Source: Methanobacterium sp. UBA375 (lineage in GTDB: Archaea > Methanobacteriota > Methanobacteria > Methanobacteriales > Methanobacteriaceae). Taken from it: 64,000 bases of DNA. The position numbers were made by a program, and so were the translations under genes. Position 1 is the stretch's first letter, and each line of letters begins with the position of its first letter. Positions 35,152 to 45,311 of this stretch are shown one piece after another. The notes under the pieces were generated by a model. The model ran no database searches and had not been told where the DNA came from. It saw nothing but the letters and a program-made list of their open reading frames with translations. The stretch lies in the NCBI GenBank assembly GCA_002495625.1, contig DAGC01000002.1, forward strand, positions 564,450 through 628,449, in the 5' to 3' direction.

Positions 35152-36639
35152 TTACATCAAACGGGTGGTGGGATAATTGGGACTTTCATTGGTTATCAGT
35201 AAGTCGTGGGGGTGGCTCTCAGCTACTCCACTTGCAGTTATCCTGATAAACCGGGCGCGCTCCTGCATCTCTTTTATAGTGGATGCTCCGCTGTATCCCA
35301 TGGATGCTTTAAGTCCTCCAATTAACTGGAAGAGTATTTCGCCGACCTTTCCTTTATGGGGTACCACTCCTTCCACCCCTTCCGGTACCAGTTTGGCGTG
35401 TTTCATAGGCCCCTTCACTTCCTGGAAGTAACGGTCGGTGCCTGCGCCGGATCCTCCGGTCATGGCCCCCAGACTTCCCATACCACGGTACTGTTTATAT
35501 TTACGGCCGTTCATTATAACCACGTCACCGGGTGCTTCGTGTGTACCTGCTACTAGACTTCCCACCATAACTGTATCTGCACCAACTCCTATGGCCTTGG
35601 CCAGGTCTCCACTGTACCTTAACCCGCCATCGGCCACTACTGGCACACCCACATCATGGGCAACATCCGCCACGCTGGATACAGCTGTAAGCTGCGGCAC
35701 CCCTACACCGGCTATTATACGGGTGGTGCATATGGATCCCGGGCCGATACCTACCTTTAGACCATCGACTTCCGCGCTTATCAGGGCTTCAGCTGCTTCG
35801 CGGGTAGCTATGTTACCCACTATGAGGTCCGCTGATATCTCCTTGTTCATTTTACGGGCGAAACTTACGATGTCTGGTTTATGGGCGTGGGCCACGTCCA
35901 CGGCTATTACATCTGCACCGGCCTTGTCCAGTGCTATGGCTCGTTCAAGGTCGAAGGGTCCTGTAGCTGCGGCGACCATGAACCGTCCGTCTTCATCCCG
36001 GGAGGCGCTGGGGTACTTTTTACGCTCCAGGATGTCCTTGATGGTTACGATACCCACGATTTCATCGTCCTTAACCACGGGCAATCGTTCCACCTTATTT
36101 TCATAGGCTATGTCCAGGGCCTCCTCTGGTGTGGTGGATTCCTCTATGGTAACCACCCTCTCGGTCATCACTTCCTCCACCTTGCTATCAGCATCGGAAT
36201 TGACGATGGGTAATATGTCCCTCCTGCTTATGATACCGATAACCTTCCTGTCTTTTACTACTGGAAGGCCGTTTACTCCCTCTTCATCCATGAGCTGGTT
36301 GGCCTCGGCAATGGATGCGTCTGGTGTGGTGGTGATAACATCCCTTATGGTGAGATCACCGGAGGCTTTCACCTTCTTCACCTCCTCCACCTGCTCACTT
36401 ACCGTCATATTCCTGTGTATAACTCCCAAACCTCCGTCCTGGGCCATGGCTATGGCCATCTCTGACTCCGTGACGGTGTCCATGGCTGAACTTATAATGG
36501 GAATGTTGATATCCAGGTTACGCGATATACGGGTTCTGGTTTTCACATTCTTTGGTTCCACCGTAGATTCAGAGGGTACCATTAAAAAATCGTCGAAGGT
36601 AAATCCTTGTGGTGCATCTTTAAGTTTTCGAGTGAACAT
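35152..36639 (-). CDS. guaB: Inosine-5'-monophosphate dehydrogenase
   Basis: GuaB oxidises IMP to XMP with NAD, the committed step to guanine nucleotides. The barrel domain holds the catalytic loop GIGPGSICTTRIIAGVG with its cysteine, the IMP-binding VADGGLRYSGDLAKA, and the flap segment GMGSLGAMTGGS. A pair of CBS domains (about 90-205), which bind regulatory nucleotides, is inserted in the usual place. ATG 36639 is preferred over TTG 36654 because GGGGTT stands eight bases before it. The 495 residues are full length. Confidence 0.96.
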   Translation of the reverse strand: MFTRKLKDAPQGFTFDDFLMVPSESTVEPKNVKTRTRISRNLDINIPIISSAMDTVTESEMAIAMAQDGGLGVIHRNMTVSEQVEEVKKVKASGDLTIRDVITTTPDASIAEANQLMDEEGVNGLPVVKDRKVIGIISRRDILPIVNSDADSKVEEVMTERVVTIEESTTPEEALDIAYENKVERLPVVKDDEIVGIVTIKDILERKKYPSASRDEDGRFMVAAATGPFDLERAIALDKAGADVIAVDVAHAHKPDIVSFARKMNKEISADLIVGNIATREAAEALISAEVDGLKVGIGPGSICTTRIIAGVGVPQLTAVSSVADVAHDVGVPVVADGGLRYSGDLAKAIGVGADTVMVGSLVAGTHEAPGDVVIMNGRKYKQYRGMGSLGAMTGGSGAGTDRYFQEVKGPMKHAKLVPEGVEGVVPHKGKVGEILFQLIGGLKASMGYSGASTIKEMQERARFIRITASGVAESHPHDLLITNESPNYPTTRLM

Positions 36640-36753
36640 CTTTAATAACCCCAATTAGTAAATAGAATAAATTGAATGTAATTTTTAAGGGAACATTCCA
36701 TTTATTTTTAAATTATATTGATATTTTAAATAAATAAATTTTTAGTTTTCCGA

Positions 36754-37467
36754 CTAAAAATTGGACATCTTGACTTTTAATCTGGAAACAGCGCTTCGGT
36801 GGATGCTGCCTTTATTTCTATCTCCACCTGTGCAGGCTGCCCCGCGAATACCAACCACGTCACACCCTAAATCGTAGAGTATTTCCAGTTGTTCTTCTTT
36901 AACCGAACCGGCCAGTGCACATTTAAGGCCGTAGTCATGGGTATCGGTTGTGAATTTGCTGATGGCATCTTCATCCATGAAGTCGAAGAGTGTCTTACCA
37001 TCCTTAACTGCGGTATCTACCATGGCCAGATCAGCACCGGAATCCGCGGCTACCCTGGGTATTTCCATGGGATCCACCGCCCCTACTCTGTGGGCATCAG
37101 CATATCCTGAGGCCACAACCAGTATATTATCATCAAAACCTTTAACTGTCTTTACCACGTTTTCCATTACTTCCAATGCCTCGGAATAATTCCTGGTACC
37201 GTAGAGTCCCACTTTGATGTAATCCGCCCCGGATACCACTGCCCCGGCGGCTGCTAAAGACACCGTACCTGGCTTGTAGGGTACATCACCCAGTGTGGCG
37301 CTGACCAGCATATCTTTTGGTGTTAATTCCCTTATACTCTTAATTACCCAGGGGAAGTTAGCTCCCAGCGACCCTTCCTTGGGGTTTTTCACATCGATGA
37401 TATCCGCACCGCCCTCTATGGCCTCCAGTGCTTCCTCTGTATTTATTGGACTGATTAATAGAAGCAA
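36754..37467 (-). CDS. mfnB: (5-Formylfuran-3-yl)methyl phosphate synthase (methanofuran pathway)
   Basis: MfnB converts two glyceraldehyde 3-phosphate molecules to the furan phosphate of methanofuran, the first C1 carrier of CO2-reducing methanogenesis. The barrel shows [18 protein letters not shown] near residue 25, with the Schiff-base-type lysine, DYIKVGLYG near 80, and [12 protein letters not shown] near the C-terminus. I place the start at TTG 37467 (MLLLISPI), because GGAGG lies eight bases upstream. The ATG 15 bases earlier overlaps that site, and family proteins start this way. The length is 237 residues. Confidence 0.93.
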   Translation of the reverse strand: MLLLISPINTEEALEAIEGGADIIDVKNPKEGSLGANFPWVIKSIRELTPKDMLVSATLGDVPYKPGTVSLAAAGAVVSGADYIKVGLYGTRNYSEALEVMENVVKTVKGFDDNILVVASGYADAHRVGAVDPMEIPRVAADSGADLAMVDTAVKDGKTLFDFMDEDAISKFTTDTHDYGLKCALAGSVKEEQLEILYDLGCDVVGIRGAACTGGDRNKGSIHRSAVSRLKVKMSNF

Positions 37468-37720
37468 ATATGATTCCTCCATGTAGATTCAAATCTTATT
37501 TTTTTTCTTATAAATTCAAATCTTTTATTTAAATTTTCACCTGCAAATTGATTTGATCACTCAGTTATATTTAATCCGGCATTTTTTTGAACTGAAATTC
37601 TTAAAGAGCCGGGTAAATAATTTTATATCACATATTTACCGGATCATCTATATCTATTTAACTATCGTACTGGGTAGTTAAAAAACTTGGGCTGAATATG
37701 ATATTCTGGTAGATGGAGAG

Positions 37721-38941
37721 TTACCCAGAGAAGGGGGAACCATCTTTCCTTATCTTTCTAGCTGTTTCCTCATGTTTTTGGTGGAGTATGCCTGATTTTA
37801 CTGACTGGCTTCTGAGTTTCTCGATGAGCTGGTTGGTGGGGATTTCCATGGGGCAGTCCAGGGTGCACTGCCCGCACAGGGTGCAGGTGAAAAGACCAGA
37901 TTCAAAGCAGACCTCTTTATCCCGTACGTAGCGGCTGAAGACAACCCCCCTACCACCCAGGTGTCGGTCGTAGCCGAACTGGTAGCCCAGGACATTGTAC
38001 ACTGGGCAGGTTACGATGCAGCTACCGCAGCCTATACATAGCAAGGTTTCCCTGGAATCTTTTAATGCTTCACTCCTTCCATTATCGAGTAAAATGACAA
38101 CCACCCTGCTTGCTCCGTACATGCCATTTAAGAGGATCTGTTCGATGTCTGCTGTCTTCGATGGGGAGGATACCACGTTCATATAGGCCGGGGCTGTTTT
38201 TCCGGTGGCGTAGATGGTCTCCAGTTTCACCACGGATATGGCCTCTTCCAGGGTCCCGACCAGCTTATCTATACCCACGATTACTATGTGGGTGTCCAGG
38301 AGGGATACCAGGCTGATGTTACCCTCGTTGTGCACCATCACCAGGGAACCGTCCTCGGCAGCCAGTGAATTGGCACCGGTTATCCCCACGTTGCAGTGGG
38401 CAATTTCCTCCAGGACGTCCTGCCTCACCATGTCCAGGATCTCCTGGGGATCACTTTTTACTTCCCGGTTGAATTTTTCCCGGATGACCTGGGCTATTTC
38501 TTCCAGGTTAAGATGGGCAGCGGGGCCTATGGGATGGGATGATCTCTTTTTCTCGGTGAACTGTACTATCCTATCTCCCAGGTCTGTTTCCACCACATCG
38601 ATGTCCTTATCCTGGAGAAAATCTGTTAACCCTATCTCGCTGGCTGTGTTGGATTTGGATTTGGCTATACACTTTTCATCCTTTACCAATGCATATATGG
38701 CTGTTAACGCTTCTTTCGAATCCTCGGCATAGACAACCTCAATCCCATTGCTTTGAAGTTTCTCCACGGCTTCTACTTTAAGCTCCTCCAGGTGGTCGAT
38801 GGAGTATTCCCTGATCCCACGGACCCTTTCCTTGAGTTTTCCTGTTTTATCGTTATCCAGGAGCTTCCTCCTTCTTTCATGGAGTATTTTGAAGGAGTTG
38901 TTCATGGCCTGGATTTCTGATTCATCCATTGGAGTGTTCAT
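37721..38941 (-). CDS. LUD-domain iron-sulfur protein (LutB-like)
   Basis: This 406-residue protein joins an N-terminal LUD domain (about 40-290, with [11 protein letters not shown] and [18 protein letters not shown]) to a ferredoxin-like module carrying two [4Fe-4S] sites ([15 protein letters not shown] and [16 protein letters not shown]). This layout is that of LutB of lactate oxidation and of related subunits in anaerobes. Its neighbour, a CCG-domain protein, corresponds to LutA. A hydrogenotrophic methanogen is not expected to grow on lactate, so the electron donor and acceptor are unknown; a heterodisulfide-reductase-like redox role is possible. It is transcribed after the CCG gene with a 54-base gap. 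Confidence 0.85.
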   Translation of the reverse strand: MNTPMDESEIQAMNNSFKILHERRRKLLDNDKTGKLKERVRGIREYSIDHLEELKVEAVEKLQSNGIEVVYAEDSKEALTAIYALVKDEKCIAKSKSNTASEIGLTDFLQDKDIDVVETDLGDRIVQFTEKKRSSHPIGPAAHLNLEEIAQVIREKFNREVKSDPQEILDMVRQDVLEEIAHCNVGITGANSLAAEDGSLVMVHNEGNISLVSLLDTHIVIVGIDKLVGTLEEAISVVKLETIYATGKTAPAYMNVVSSPSKTADIEQILLNGMYGASRVVVILLDNGRSEALKDSRETLLCIGCGSCIVTCPVYNVLGYQFGYDRHLGGRGVVFSRYVRDKEVCFESGLFTCTLCGQCTLDCPMEIPTNQLIEKLRSQSVKSGILHQKHEETARKIRKDGSPFSG

Positions 38942-38995
38942 TATCTTTACATTCCCCTAATTCTAAATTTAACTGTACTCACCTGTAATTTTACC

Positions 38996-39685
38996 CTAGT
39001 CACTCAGCGCCCATAGTAGGATTTCTGATAAGTCCATAACCCGTATACCCCTTGGATTTTGGCAGGCACCTTCTAAGTTTACCAGGCAGAAAGAGCAGGA
39101 AGTTACCAGTATCTCTGCTTCAGTCTCCAGTGCATCAGTTATCCTTCTCTGGGCCAGTTTAGATGCGACTTCGGGATAGGCTGATTTAACTCCCCCTCCT
39201 GCTCCGCAGCAGCGTGCGTTTTCCTTGATGTTTTCCATCTCCACCAGATTGGCTGTGGCCTTTAAAACTTCCCGGGGAGAGTCGTATTCTCCGCTGTGCC
39301 TTCCCAGGTGGCAGGGGTCGTGATAGGAAACATTAACCGGGAGCTTCTTTGGTTTAATGGCTCCATCTTTTATCAGTTGTTCAAATAACGTTGAGGTATG
39401 GATTACATCCAGTTCCACTCCCAACAGGTCTTTGTAGTCATTTTTTAAGGTGTTATAGCACCCTGCACAGGATACGATTACCTTTTCACCCTTCAACTTC
39501 TCCGCAGCACTGGCCATCACATCCCGGGCGTCGTCTGTAAAGCCTGTTCGAAGCAGGAATGAACCGCAGCACTCTTCATCATCTAAAATGCGGTATTCTA
39601 TATGGGCTTTCTCTAAAATCCATTTGGTGGCCATTTCAATTCGGGGGAGTTTCTCCCTGACTGTGCAGCCTCTGAAATATAACAT
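38996..39685 (-). CDS. CCG-domain iron-sulfur protein (LutA/HdrB-like)
   Basis: The protein of 229 residues has two cysteine-rich CCG-type domains. The first runs from YFRGCTVREKLP to EECCGSFLLRTG, and the second from SCAGCYNTLKNDY through HDPCHLGRHSG to ARCCGAGGGVKSAYP. Such domains bind non-cubane [4Fe-4S] clusters in HdrB or structural clusters in GlpC and LutA. It is the promoter-proximal gene of a pair with the LUD/ferredoxin protein, and together they look like a soluble two-subunit oxidoreductase. Substrate is unknown. Confidence 0.86.
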   Translation of the reverse strand: MLYFRGCTVREKLPRIEMATKWILEKAHIEYRILDDEECCGSFLLRTGFTDDARDVMASAAEKLKGEKVIVSCAGCYNTLKNDYKDLLGVELDVIHTSTLFEQLIKDGAIKPKKLPVNVSYHDPCHLGRHSGEYDSPREVLKATANLVEMENIKENARCCGAGGGVKSAYPEVASKLAQRRITDALETEAEILVTSCSFCLVNLEGACQNPRGIRVMDLSEILLWALSD

Positions 39686-40037
39686 GGAATCCTATACCTT
39701 TATCAGTTTATTATCTTAAATTGTTGATTTAAATACCCTTTATTTAGTTGGGAAAACTTGACATTTATACTTTCAAAACGACAAAAAGTAAGAATCTTGT
39801 AACACCTTAAACTCTGATCTAATTTTTTTTTAGAATATAAGAATTTATTGAATATTATTACCCAGCCCAATGAAAAATGAAATAAAAGAACAGGTGAGTT
39901 AAAATTTATTACACTACGATAGTCAAGATTTATACATCATTTATAGTAAAAATTTAATCTTAAGAATCCAAATAAAAATTTTATATCGTTTCAAATAATA
40001 TTGATTGTGTCTATTGGAAATTATATGGGGATGTTTG
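39686..40037. other. Divergent intergenic region
   Basis: This gap of about 350 bases separates the CCG-protein gene from the divergent wHTH regulator gene. It is AT-rich, with several TATA-like runs (for example TTTATAGTAA near 39941). No coding frame longer than a dozen codons with a ribosome site was found. Nothing else was recognised. Confidence 0.5.
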
Positions 40038-40322
40038 ATGAAGAGATTACTCTGGTATTTAATTGCCGGTACAAGGGGTGGAATCAATCGGGCCAGAATT
40101 ATCAAATGTCTCCAAAAAAGACCTTATAATGCTAATCAAATAGCGGATAATTTGAATTTAGACTATAAAACCGTCAGGCATCACCTTAAAGTGTTAAAAG
40201 AAAATAAAGTAATAGTATCCTCTGGAGATAAATATGGGGTGGTGTACTTCTTATCCAGTGATATGGAGAATAATTTATCCGTCTTTGAAGAAATCTGGGA
40301 GAATATTAAGGATGAAAATTAA
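40038..40322 (+). CDS. Winged helix-turn-helix transcriptional regulator
   Basis: This DNA-binding protein of 94 residues has an ArsR/MarR-like winged helix: RARIIKCLQKRPYNANQIADNLNLDYKTVRHHLKVLKENKVI, then a two-stranded wing (SSGDKYGVVYFLS). ATG 40038 is chosen, with GGGGAT six bases upstream; an in-frame TTG at 40005 would add a hydrophobic stub. It opens a same-strand run with a small membrane protein and an ABC exporter, so it probably regulates them. No ligand-binding domain is present. Confidence 0.85.
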   Translation: MKRLLWYLIAGTRGGINRARIIKCLQKRPYNANQIADNLNLDYKTVRHHLKVLKENKVIVSSGDKYGVVYFLSSDMENNLSVFEEIWENIKDEN

Positions 40323-40464
40323 CGGTAATATTTAAAGTTAAAATTTGATCTGAAACTATTATTAATTCACTCCACCGGTTAAGTTGATGTAAAAAGTTTA
40401 GTTTCAATCAAACGTTTATATATGAAAAATTCATAAGGGATTATAAAGGTTGGTGAAGGAATTC

Positions 40465-40824
40465 ATGCTTGAGAGAGGAATACCGTTAGAAAATGGAGTC
40501 CCGATGGACGGGCCTAGAACCGTGGTAGTCCAAGTTGACGTATCCCCTCTCTTATACCTGGATATCATTGTATCCCTGGGTAATATTATTTTGCTGCTCT
40601 TGTTGCTCTACGTTTACTGGGGTAACTATAAAAAAATCAAATCTAATTTTACAATAGGTTTAATTATGTTCGCCAGTATCCTTTTACTCCAGAATATAAT
40701 ATTCACGAGCTTTCTGTTATTTGCACCCATTTTCCAAATTGCAGATCTAGGTCTACCACTATTTATAGTAAATGTAACTGAATTTTCAGCCCTACTCATC
40801 CTTCTATTAATAACCTGGAGATAG
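40465..40824 (+). CDS. Small three-helix membrane protein in the ABC operon
   Basis: This protein of 119 residues has a polar N-terminus with a proline- and glycine-rich pattern (RGIPLENGVPMDGPRT), followed by three hydrophobic segments (about 30-52, 62-86 and 93-117). ATG 40465 follows GAAGGA; upstream in-frame GTG 40453 and TTG 40450 are alternatives. I recognise no family. Its place between a wHTH regulator and an FtsX-type exporter suggests a membrane sensor or accessory for that system. This is inferred from position. Confidence 0.65.
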   Translation: MLERGIPLENGVPMDGPRTVVVQVDVSPLLYLDIIVSLGNIILLLLLLYVYWGNYKKIKSNFTIGLIMFASILLLQNIIFTSFLLFAPIFQIADLGLPLFIVNVTEFSALLILLLITWR

Positions 40825-41016
40825 AATACTCCAGGATACCTTTTTCTAGAAACCATTTCAATTCAAAACCAGATTTGTTTCTTTTAATTATTTAAAAAAA
40901 TTTAAGCCCTTTATGCACATTTAAAATTAGATTTGGGCATAAATTGGGATATAAAGGGATAATTTCAGGCGTGATCTGGGAAAAACTACTTTATACTGAC
41001 TTTTTAACTAAGATTC

Positions 41017-42216
41017 ATGAAATTTAGAAGTTTAATTTTTAAAAATATATCCCGGAATAAGTCAAGGAGTGCCTTGGCAATATTTGGAATTGCTATAGGT
41101 GTGGCCGCCGTGATCGGATTGGGCCTTTTAGCTGAAGGTCTTCCTTCATCAACTCAAAGTGCACTTACAGAGGGGGCTGCAGATTTTTCTGTGATAGCAA
41201 AAACTTCCAATACAGACGGGCCAAACGGACAAGGAGGACCAGTTGGAAGTTTTGGCGGTCAGGAGCTCATTAATCAAACTAAAATAGGTGAAATCCAACA
41301 AATTTCAGGGGTGGGAAGTGCAGTCGGAGTTTTAAGAACCATGACAAACCTGGACAACACCACCAGTACCACCACCAACTCAAGTAGCCCTGGTGGAGAT
41401 AATTTCAGATCTATGACTACTTTAATAGGTATTGACAGCAACTCCATCAGCATGAACGATATAGTGATAACCAATGGCTCTGTATACTCTAATGAAGCAA
41501 ATGAGATTATAATAGGTAAATCAGCTGCTGAAAGATCAAATAAGACCATCGGAGACACCATCTCCATCTCCAATCAAACCTTCAAAGTAGTGGGAATCTA
41601 CGAAACTGGAAACTTCCAGGATGATGGTGGAATTGTAATGTCTCTGGACAAGCTTCAAAACCTCACCAATAATACTGGAAAAGTTTCATTGATTCTGGTT
41701 AAAGCATCAAACGGTACAAATTCAGGCAAACTAGCAACTGCAATACAGGAACAATATCCAGATGAATTAACTACTTCTACATCCCTATCGGGTATGGATA
41801 GAATGAACCAGGGATTAGATGTGATAAACACTGCTGTATGGGCAATATCACTAGTAGCCATTCTAGTGGGTGGTATTATCGTGGTCATCACCATGCTGAA
41901 AGCCGTATCTGAACGGACGAGAGAAATAGGAGTTTTAAGGGCCATAGGATGGACCAGACAGCGGATCATTAAGATGATCATTGGAGAATCCATACTTCTA
42001 TCATTAATCGCCATAGTGGTCGGATTAATCGCGGGAATAGGGATTGTGGAAATACTGGGTTCTACTGGGATGATCCCTGGCTTAATGCCTTCATTTTCTG
42101 TTTCCCTGTTTGTTAAAGGAATTGGAGTAGCACTGTTACTAGGAATAATTGGAGGTATATACCCTGCATACCGGGCGAGTAGATTAGAACCAACAGAGGC
42201 GTTGCGTTATGAGTGA
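41017..42216 (+). CDS. ABC transporter permease (MacB/FtsX family)
   Basis: This 399-residue membrane protein has the MacB/FtsX layout: one N-terminal membrane helix (about 20-42), a large outer domain (about 45-265, with asparagine-rich NLDNTTSTTTNSS), and three C-terminal helices (about 268-292, 322-346 and 360-385). The conserved RTREIGVLRAIGWTRQRI loop couples to the ATPase. Such permeases export peptides, lipoproteins or act as mechanotransmitters. It overlaps the ATPase gene by 8 bases. The substrate is unknown. Confidence 0.92.
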   Translation: MKFRSLIFKNISRNKSRSALAIFGIAIGVAAVIGLGLLAEGLPSSTQSALTEGAADFSVIAKTSNTDGPNGQGGPVGSFGGQELINQTKIGEIQQISGVGSAVGVLRTMTNLDNTTSTTTNSSSPGGDNFRSMTTLIGIDSNSISMNDIVITNGSVYSNEANEIIIGKSAAERSNKTIGDTISISNQTFKVVGIYETGNFQDDGGIVMSLDKLQNLTNNTGKVSLILVKASNGTNSGKLATAIQEQYPDELTTSTSLSGMDRMNQGLDVINTAVWAISLVAILVGGIIVVITMLKAVSERTREIGVLRAIGWTRQRIIKMIIGESILLSLIAIVVGLIAGIGIVEILGSTGMIPGLMPSFSVSLFVKGIGVALLLGIIGGIYPAYRASRLEPTEALRYE

Positions 42217-42877
42217 TGGGAATATCATTGAAATTAAAGATCTAACCAAGAGTTTTGATGGTGGGAATATCACTGCATTGGATGGAATTAATCTGGAAAT
42301 TAAAGAAGGAGAGTTTGTCTCTATAATGGGACCCTCTGGTTCTGGTAAATCCACTCTCCTTAATATGATTGGGGCTCTGGACAAGGCTGATTCTGGCCAG
42401 ATTAAAGTGGCAGGAATTGATCTGATGCAGAGTGAAGATTTTAGCAAATTCCGGTTGAATAAAATCGGGTTCGTTTTCCAGCTCCATAACCTGATTCCAA
42501 ACATGACAGTACATGAAAACGTTCAAATACCCCTGATCGAAACAGATGTAACAGATGAAGAGATGATAGAAAGATCGGCTGAACTACTAAACTCAGTAAA
42601 CCTGGGCAATCGATTAGATCAACTTCCAACCAAACTCTCAGGTGGAGAAAGACAAAGGGTAGCCATAGCCAGGGCACTGGTAAATCATCCCAGCATCATC
42701 CTGGCCGATGAACCAACTGGAGCATTAGATTCCAGGATGGGAGATATCATCCTCAATTTATTACGGGAAATCCATCAAAAAGAGAATGTAACCCTTGTTC
42801 TAGTAACTCATGAGGATTATGTTGCAAATAGTGCTGATCGGGTGATAAACATGATGGATGGGAAAATAGTAACTTAA
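42209..42877 (+). CDS. ABC transporter ATP-binding protein (LolD/MacB type)
   Basis: This 222-residue ATPase powers the permease encoded just upstream, the genes overlapping by 8 bases. Walker [10 protein letters not shown] (41-49), the Q-loop FQLHN, signature LSGGERQR (about 143) and Walker [12 protein letters not shown] are all intact, as is the switch histidine in LVTHE. The family is that of LolD and MacB exporters. It is the last gene of the run beginning at 40038. Confidence 0.95.
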   Translation: MSDGNIIEIKDLTKSFDGGNITALDGINLEIKEGEFVSIMGPSGSGKSTLLNMIGALDKADSGQIKVAGIDLMQSEDFSKFRLNKIGFVFQLHNLIPNMTVHENVQIPLIETDVTDEEMIERSAELLNSVNLGNRLDQLPTKLSGGERQRVAIARALVNHPSIILADEPTGALDSRMGDIILNLLREIHQKENVTLVLVTHEDYVANSADRVINMMDGKIVT

Positions 42878-43061
42878 AAAGGAAATACAACTTAAAAAAT
42901 TCTTTTTTTTCATGCGTTCCAGTAAATATTCCTTTTTTACCCCCTTTTTAGTCCACAAGGCTGATGTACTTTTAGACCATAATTATATTAGGATAGATTG
43001 GTTATCAATTATCAAAGGAAAATCTAATTTTTTAAATAGATCGATGGACTGGTGTGGATTC

Positions 43062-44060
43062 ATGGCGATTGTAGACATCATCGTAGGTGTTAAGAATGAA
43101 GAGGAATACATCGAAAGATGCATCAAATCGTTATTGAACCAGACCCTCAAAGATATCAATATCCTGGTCATTGACGGGCTTTCCGATGATAATACCAGAG
43201 ATATCGTGCGTAGATTGATGGATGAAGATAAGAGGATCAGGTTATTTGAAAATGAAGATGAAACCATAAGCACCGGCCGAAATATAGGTTTAAACGCCTC
43301 CCAAGCAGATTACATCGCCTACCTGGATGGACATGCATTTGTGGGGGAAGACTGGTTAGAAACCCTTTACTCTTCATTTAGAGAATTGGAAGGAAAATAT
43401 CACCTGGGTGGTGTTGGTTCAACCTACGCCAGTCCAGAAGACGACACACCTTTCGGGAAAACTGTAGCTTATTGCGTGCAAACCAGTTTCGGGGGACTGG
43501 GAACTTCATTTACCGAAGAAAAAGAAATACATCAGGTAGAGACCGTGGCTTTCGCTCTGTACAAGAGGTCCATTCTGGTTAATGAAGGAATAATCTATGA
43601 TGAAAAGATGACCCACTGTGAAGACACCGACTTCAACCATCAACTAAGAAACAAGGGTTACGTGCTGTTGAAGCACCCCAAAGCACTGGTATACCAGTAC
43701 CGGCGGAAGAACATCGGACAATTCACCGGACAGATGTTCAAATACGGGGAAGGCAGGTACAAACTGGTGGATAAATATAAGGAAACATTGAAGTATTACC
43801 ATTTAGTTCCGGTTTTTGCCATATTTTATCTTTTGTTGGTGGTTATCGGTCTGATATTATTCGTATTTAATCAAATAAGTCTTGATCATTTGATTTTAAT
43901 ATTTATACCAGTTTTTCTTTATTTGATAGTTGATATAATATACACACTCATCATCATGGTCCGGCATGGCAGTCTAAAACATATTTCTGCCCTGTTGATA
44001 TTTCCCGCCATTCATATAGGATATGGAATTGGCTTTTTAAAGGGATTAGTAGTAGGTTAA
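43062..44060 (+). CDS. Glycosyltransferase family 2 with C-terminal membrane helices
   Basis: This 332-residue enzyme has a GT-A fold: [23 protein letters not shown] at the N-terminus, DGLSDDNT near 40, and [12 protein letters not shown] (metal-binding region) near 95. The [18 protein letters not shown] segment resembles the ED acceptor motif. Two or three hydrophobic helices at the C-terminus anchor it in the membrane. ATG 43062 is chosen, with GGTGTGGA upstream; the longer frame from 42912 has no ribosome site. It opens the surface-polysaccharide region and probably transfers a sugar to a lipid-linked acceptor. Confidence 0.87.
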   Translation: MAIVDIIVGVKNEEEYIERCIKSLLNQTLKDINILVIDGLSDDNTRDIVRRLMDEDKRIRLFENEDETISTGRNIGLNASQADYIAYLDGHAFVGEDWLETLYSSFRELEGKYHLGGVGSTYASPEDDTPFGKTVAYCVQTSFGGLGTSFTEEKEIHQVETVAFALYKRSILVNEGIIYDEKMTHCEDTDFNHQLRNKGYVLLKHPKALVYQYRRKNIGQFTGQMFKYGEGRYKLVDKYKETLKYYHLVPVFAIFYLLLVVIGLILFVFNQISLDHLILIFIPVFLYLIVDIIYTLIIMVRHGSLKHISALLIFPAIHIGYGIGFLKGLVVG

Positions 44061-44102
44061 CATCATATATACATAGAAAAGACTCTAATGAATGGTGTGA
44101 AT

Positions 44103-45311
44103 ATGAAAATTCTAATACTCGTTGAATCTCTTAAAGTTAAAGGAGGGTCCGAAAAATTCGCGGCAAATTTGGGAACCAAACTTTATGAGAATGATTATGA
44201 TGTATCTTTTTTAACGTTGATGGATTTGAATCCTAAACATCACTTTAAAGGCAATTATTATACACTAAACGAAGATGATATTTATGCAAATGTTTTTAAA
44301 CGGAGTTTTGATCTCTTTAGATATGCTCCTAAAATAACTAGACTATGTGAAGAACAGGGAATTGAAACTATTATCTCAGTATCTGAAGTAGCTAACTTTC
44401 ATGCGGTTTTAAGTCGATATTTATATGGAAACAAGGTTCGAATAATTGCCACTCAACATATAAATCCCGAAATATTTCTGAACAGTCCATTAAAATCTAA
44501 TTTAATTAAATTTTTCTATCCACGTGCTGATAAGACTGTGTGTGTTTCCAGAGATATTGAAAGAGTCCTCAATGAAAAATATGGAATTACCAACACTGAA
44601 ATGATCTACAATATGATGAATTTAAATGAAAATATACGATTATCCCAGGAAAAGCTGCCAGATGAATATGAGAAACTCTTCGATGATGGGAATTTCAATT
44701 TCATCAACGTTGGCAGGTTAACACGGCAGAAAGGCCAATGGTTCCTGATCCGAAGCTTCCGTAAACTAGTAGACAAACACCCAAACGGCCGACTGTTCAT
44801 AATAGGCGACGGAGACCTGAAAGACAAACTAAAAACTTTAATAAACAGGCTTAACTTAAACAATCACGTATTCCTCCTAGGTGAGCAAGAAAATATATTT
44901 CCCTTCCTTAAAAACAGCCACTGCTTCACATTCACCTCCCTATGGGAAGGATTCGGCTTAGTTTTAACAGAAGCCCTATCATTAAACCTTCCTGTAATTT
45001 CAACTGATTGTAAAAGCGGCCCACGAGAAGTACTATGTCCTGAATTAGATTTAGGTGAAAAAATTGAATACCCCTACTTTGGAGAATATGGAATCTTAAC
45101 CGAACTGTTCCCGGATAAACTGATTTTTGAAGATATAAATCAGATTCCACTCATTGAACCCGAATCGATGCTAGCCGATTTAATGATAAAATTGGTAGAG
45201 AATCCTGGATTAAGAAAAAATTACTCCCAAGGACAAGACCTAGCTAAGATCTTTAATGACGATAAGATAATCAACCAATGGACTAAAATTCTAAAGGATC
45301 TAACCATATAA
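44103..45311 (+). CDS. Glycosyltransferase, GT4 type
   Basis: This 402-residue enzyme has the GT-B fold. It shows VGRLTRQKGQWFLIRSFRKLV near 200, the diphosphate-binding loop IIGDGDLKDKL, and the ExxxxxxGLVLTEALS motif (SLWEGFGLVLTEALSLNLPVI) near 300, all typical of GT4 transferases using nucleotide sugars. ATG 44103 is chosen, with GGTG six bases upstream (MKILILVESLKVKGGSEKF); ATG 44088 overlaps that site. It converges with the next gene, with a 12-base overlap of ends. Confidence 0.88.
   Translation: MKILILVESLKVKGGSEKFAANLGTKLYENDYDVSFLTLMDLNPKHHFKGNYYTLNEDDIYANVFKRSFDLFRYAPKITRLCEEQGIETIISVSEVANFHAVLSRYLYGNKVRIIATQHINPEIFLNSPLKSNLIKFFYPRADKTVCVSRDIERVLNEKYGITNTEMIYNMMNLNENIRLSQEKLPDEYEKLFDDGNFNFINVGRLTRQKGQWFLIRSFRKLVDKHPNGRLFIIGDGDLKDKLKTLINRLNLNNHVFLLGEQENIFPFLKNSHCFTFTSLWEGFGLVLTEALSLNLPVISTDCKSGPREVLCPELDLGEKIEYPYFGEYGILTELFPDKLIFEDINQIPLIEPESMLADLMIKLVENPGLRKNYSQGQDLAKIFNDDKIINQWTKILKDLTI

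Noticed and set aside
35438..36106. A 222-codon open frame opposite guaB
   Set aside because: It is a shadow of the guaB coding strand: no ribosome site, biased composition, and guaB is fully supported by motifs.
42912..43061. N-terminal extension of the first GT2 protein
   Set aside because: The extra 50 residues have no ribosome site and do not resemble the family, whereas ATG 43062 has a GGTGTGGA site and begins at the usual GT2 start.
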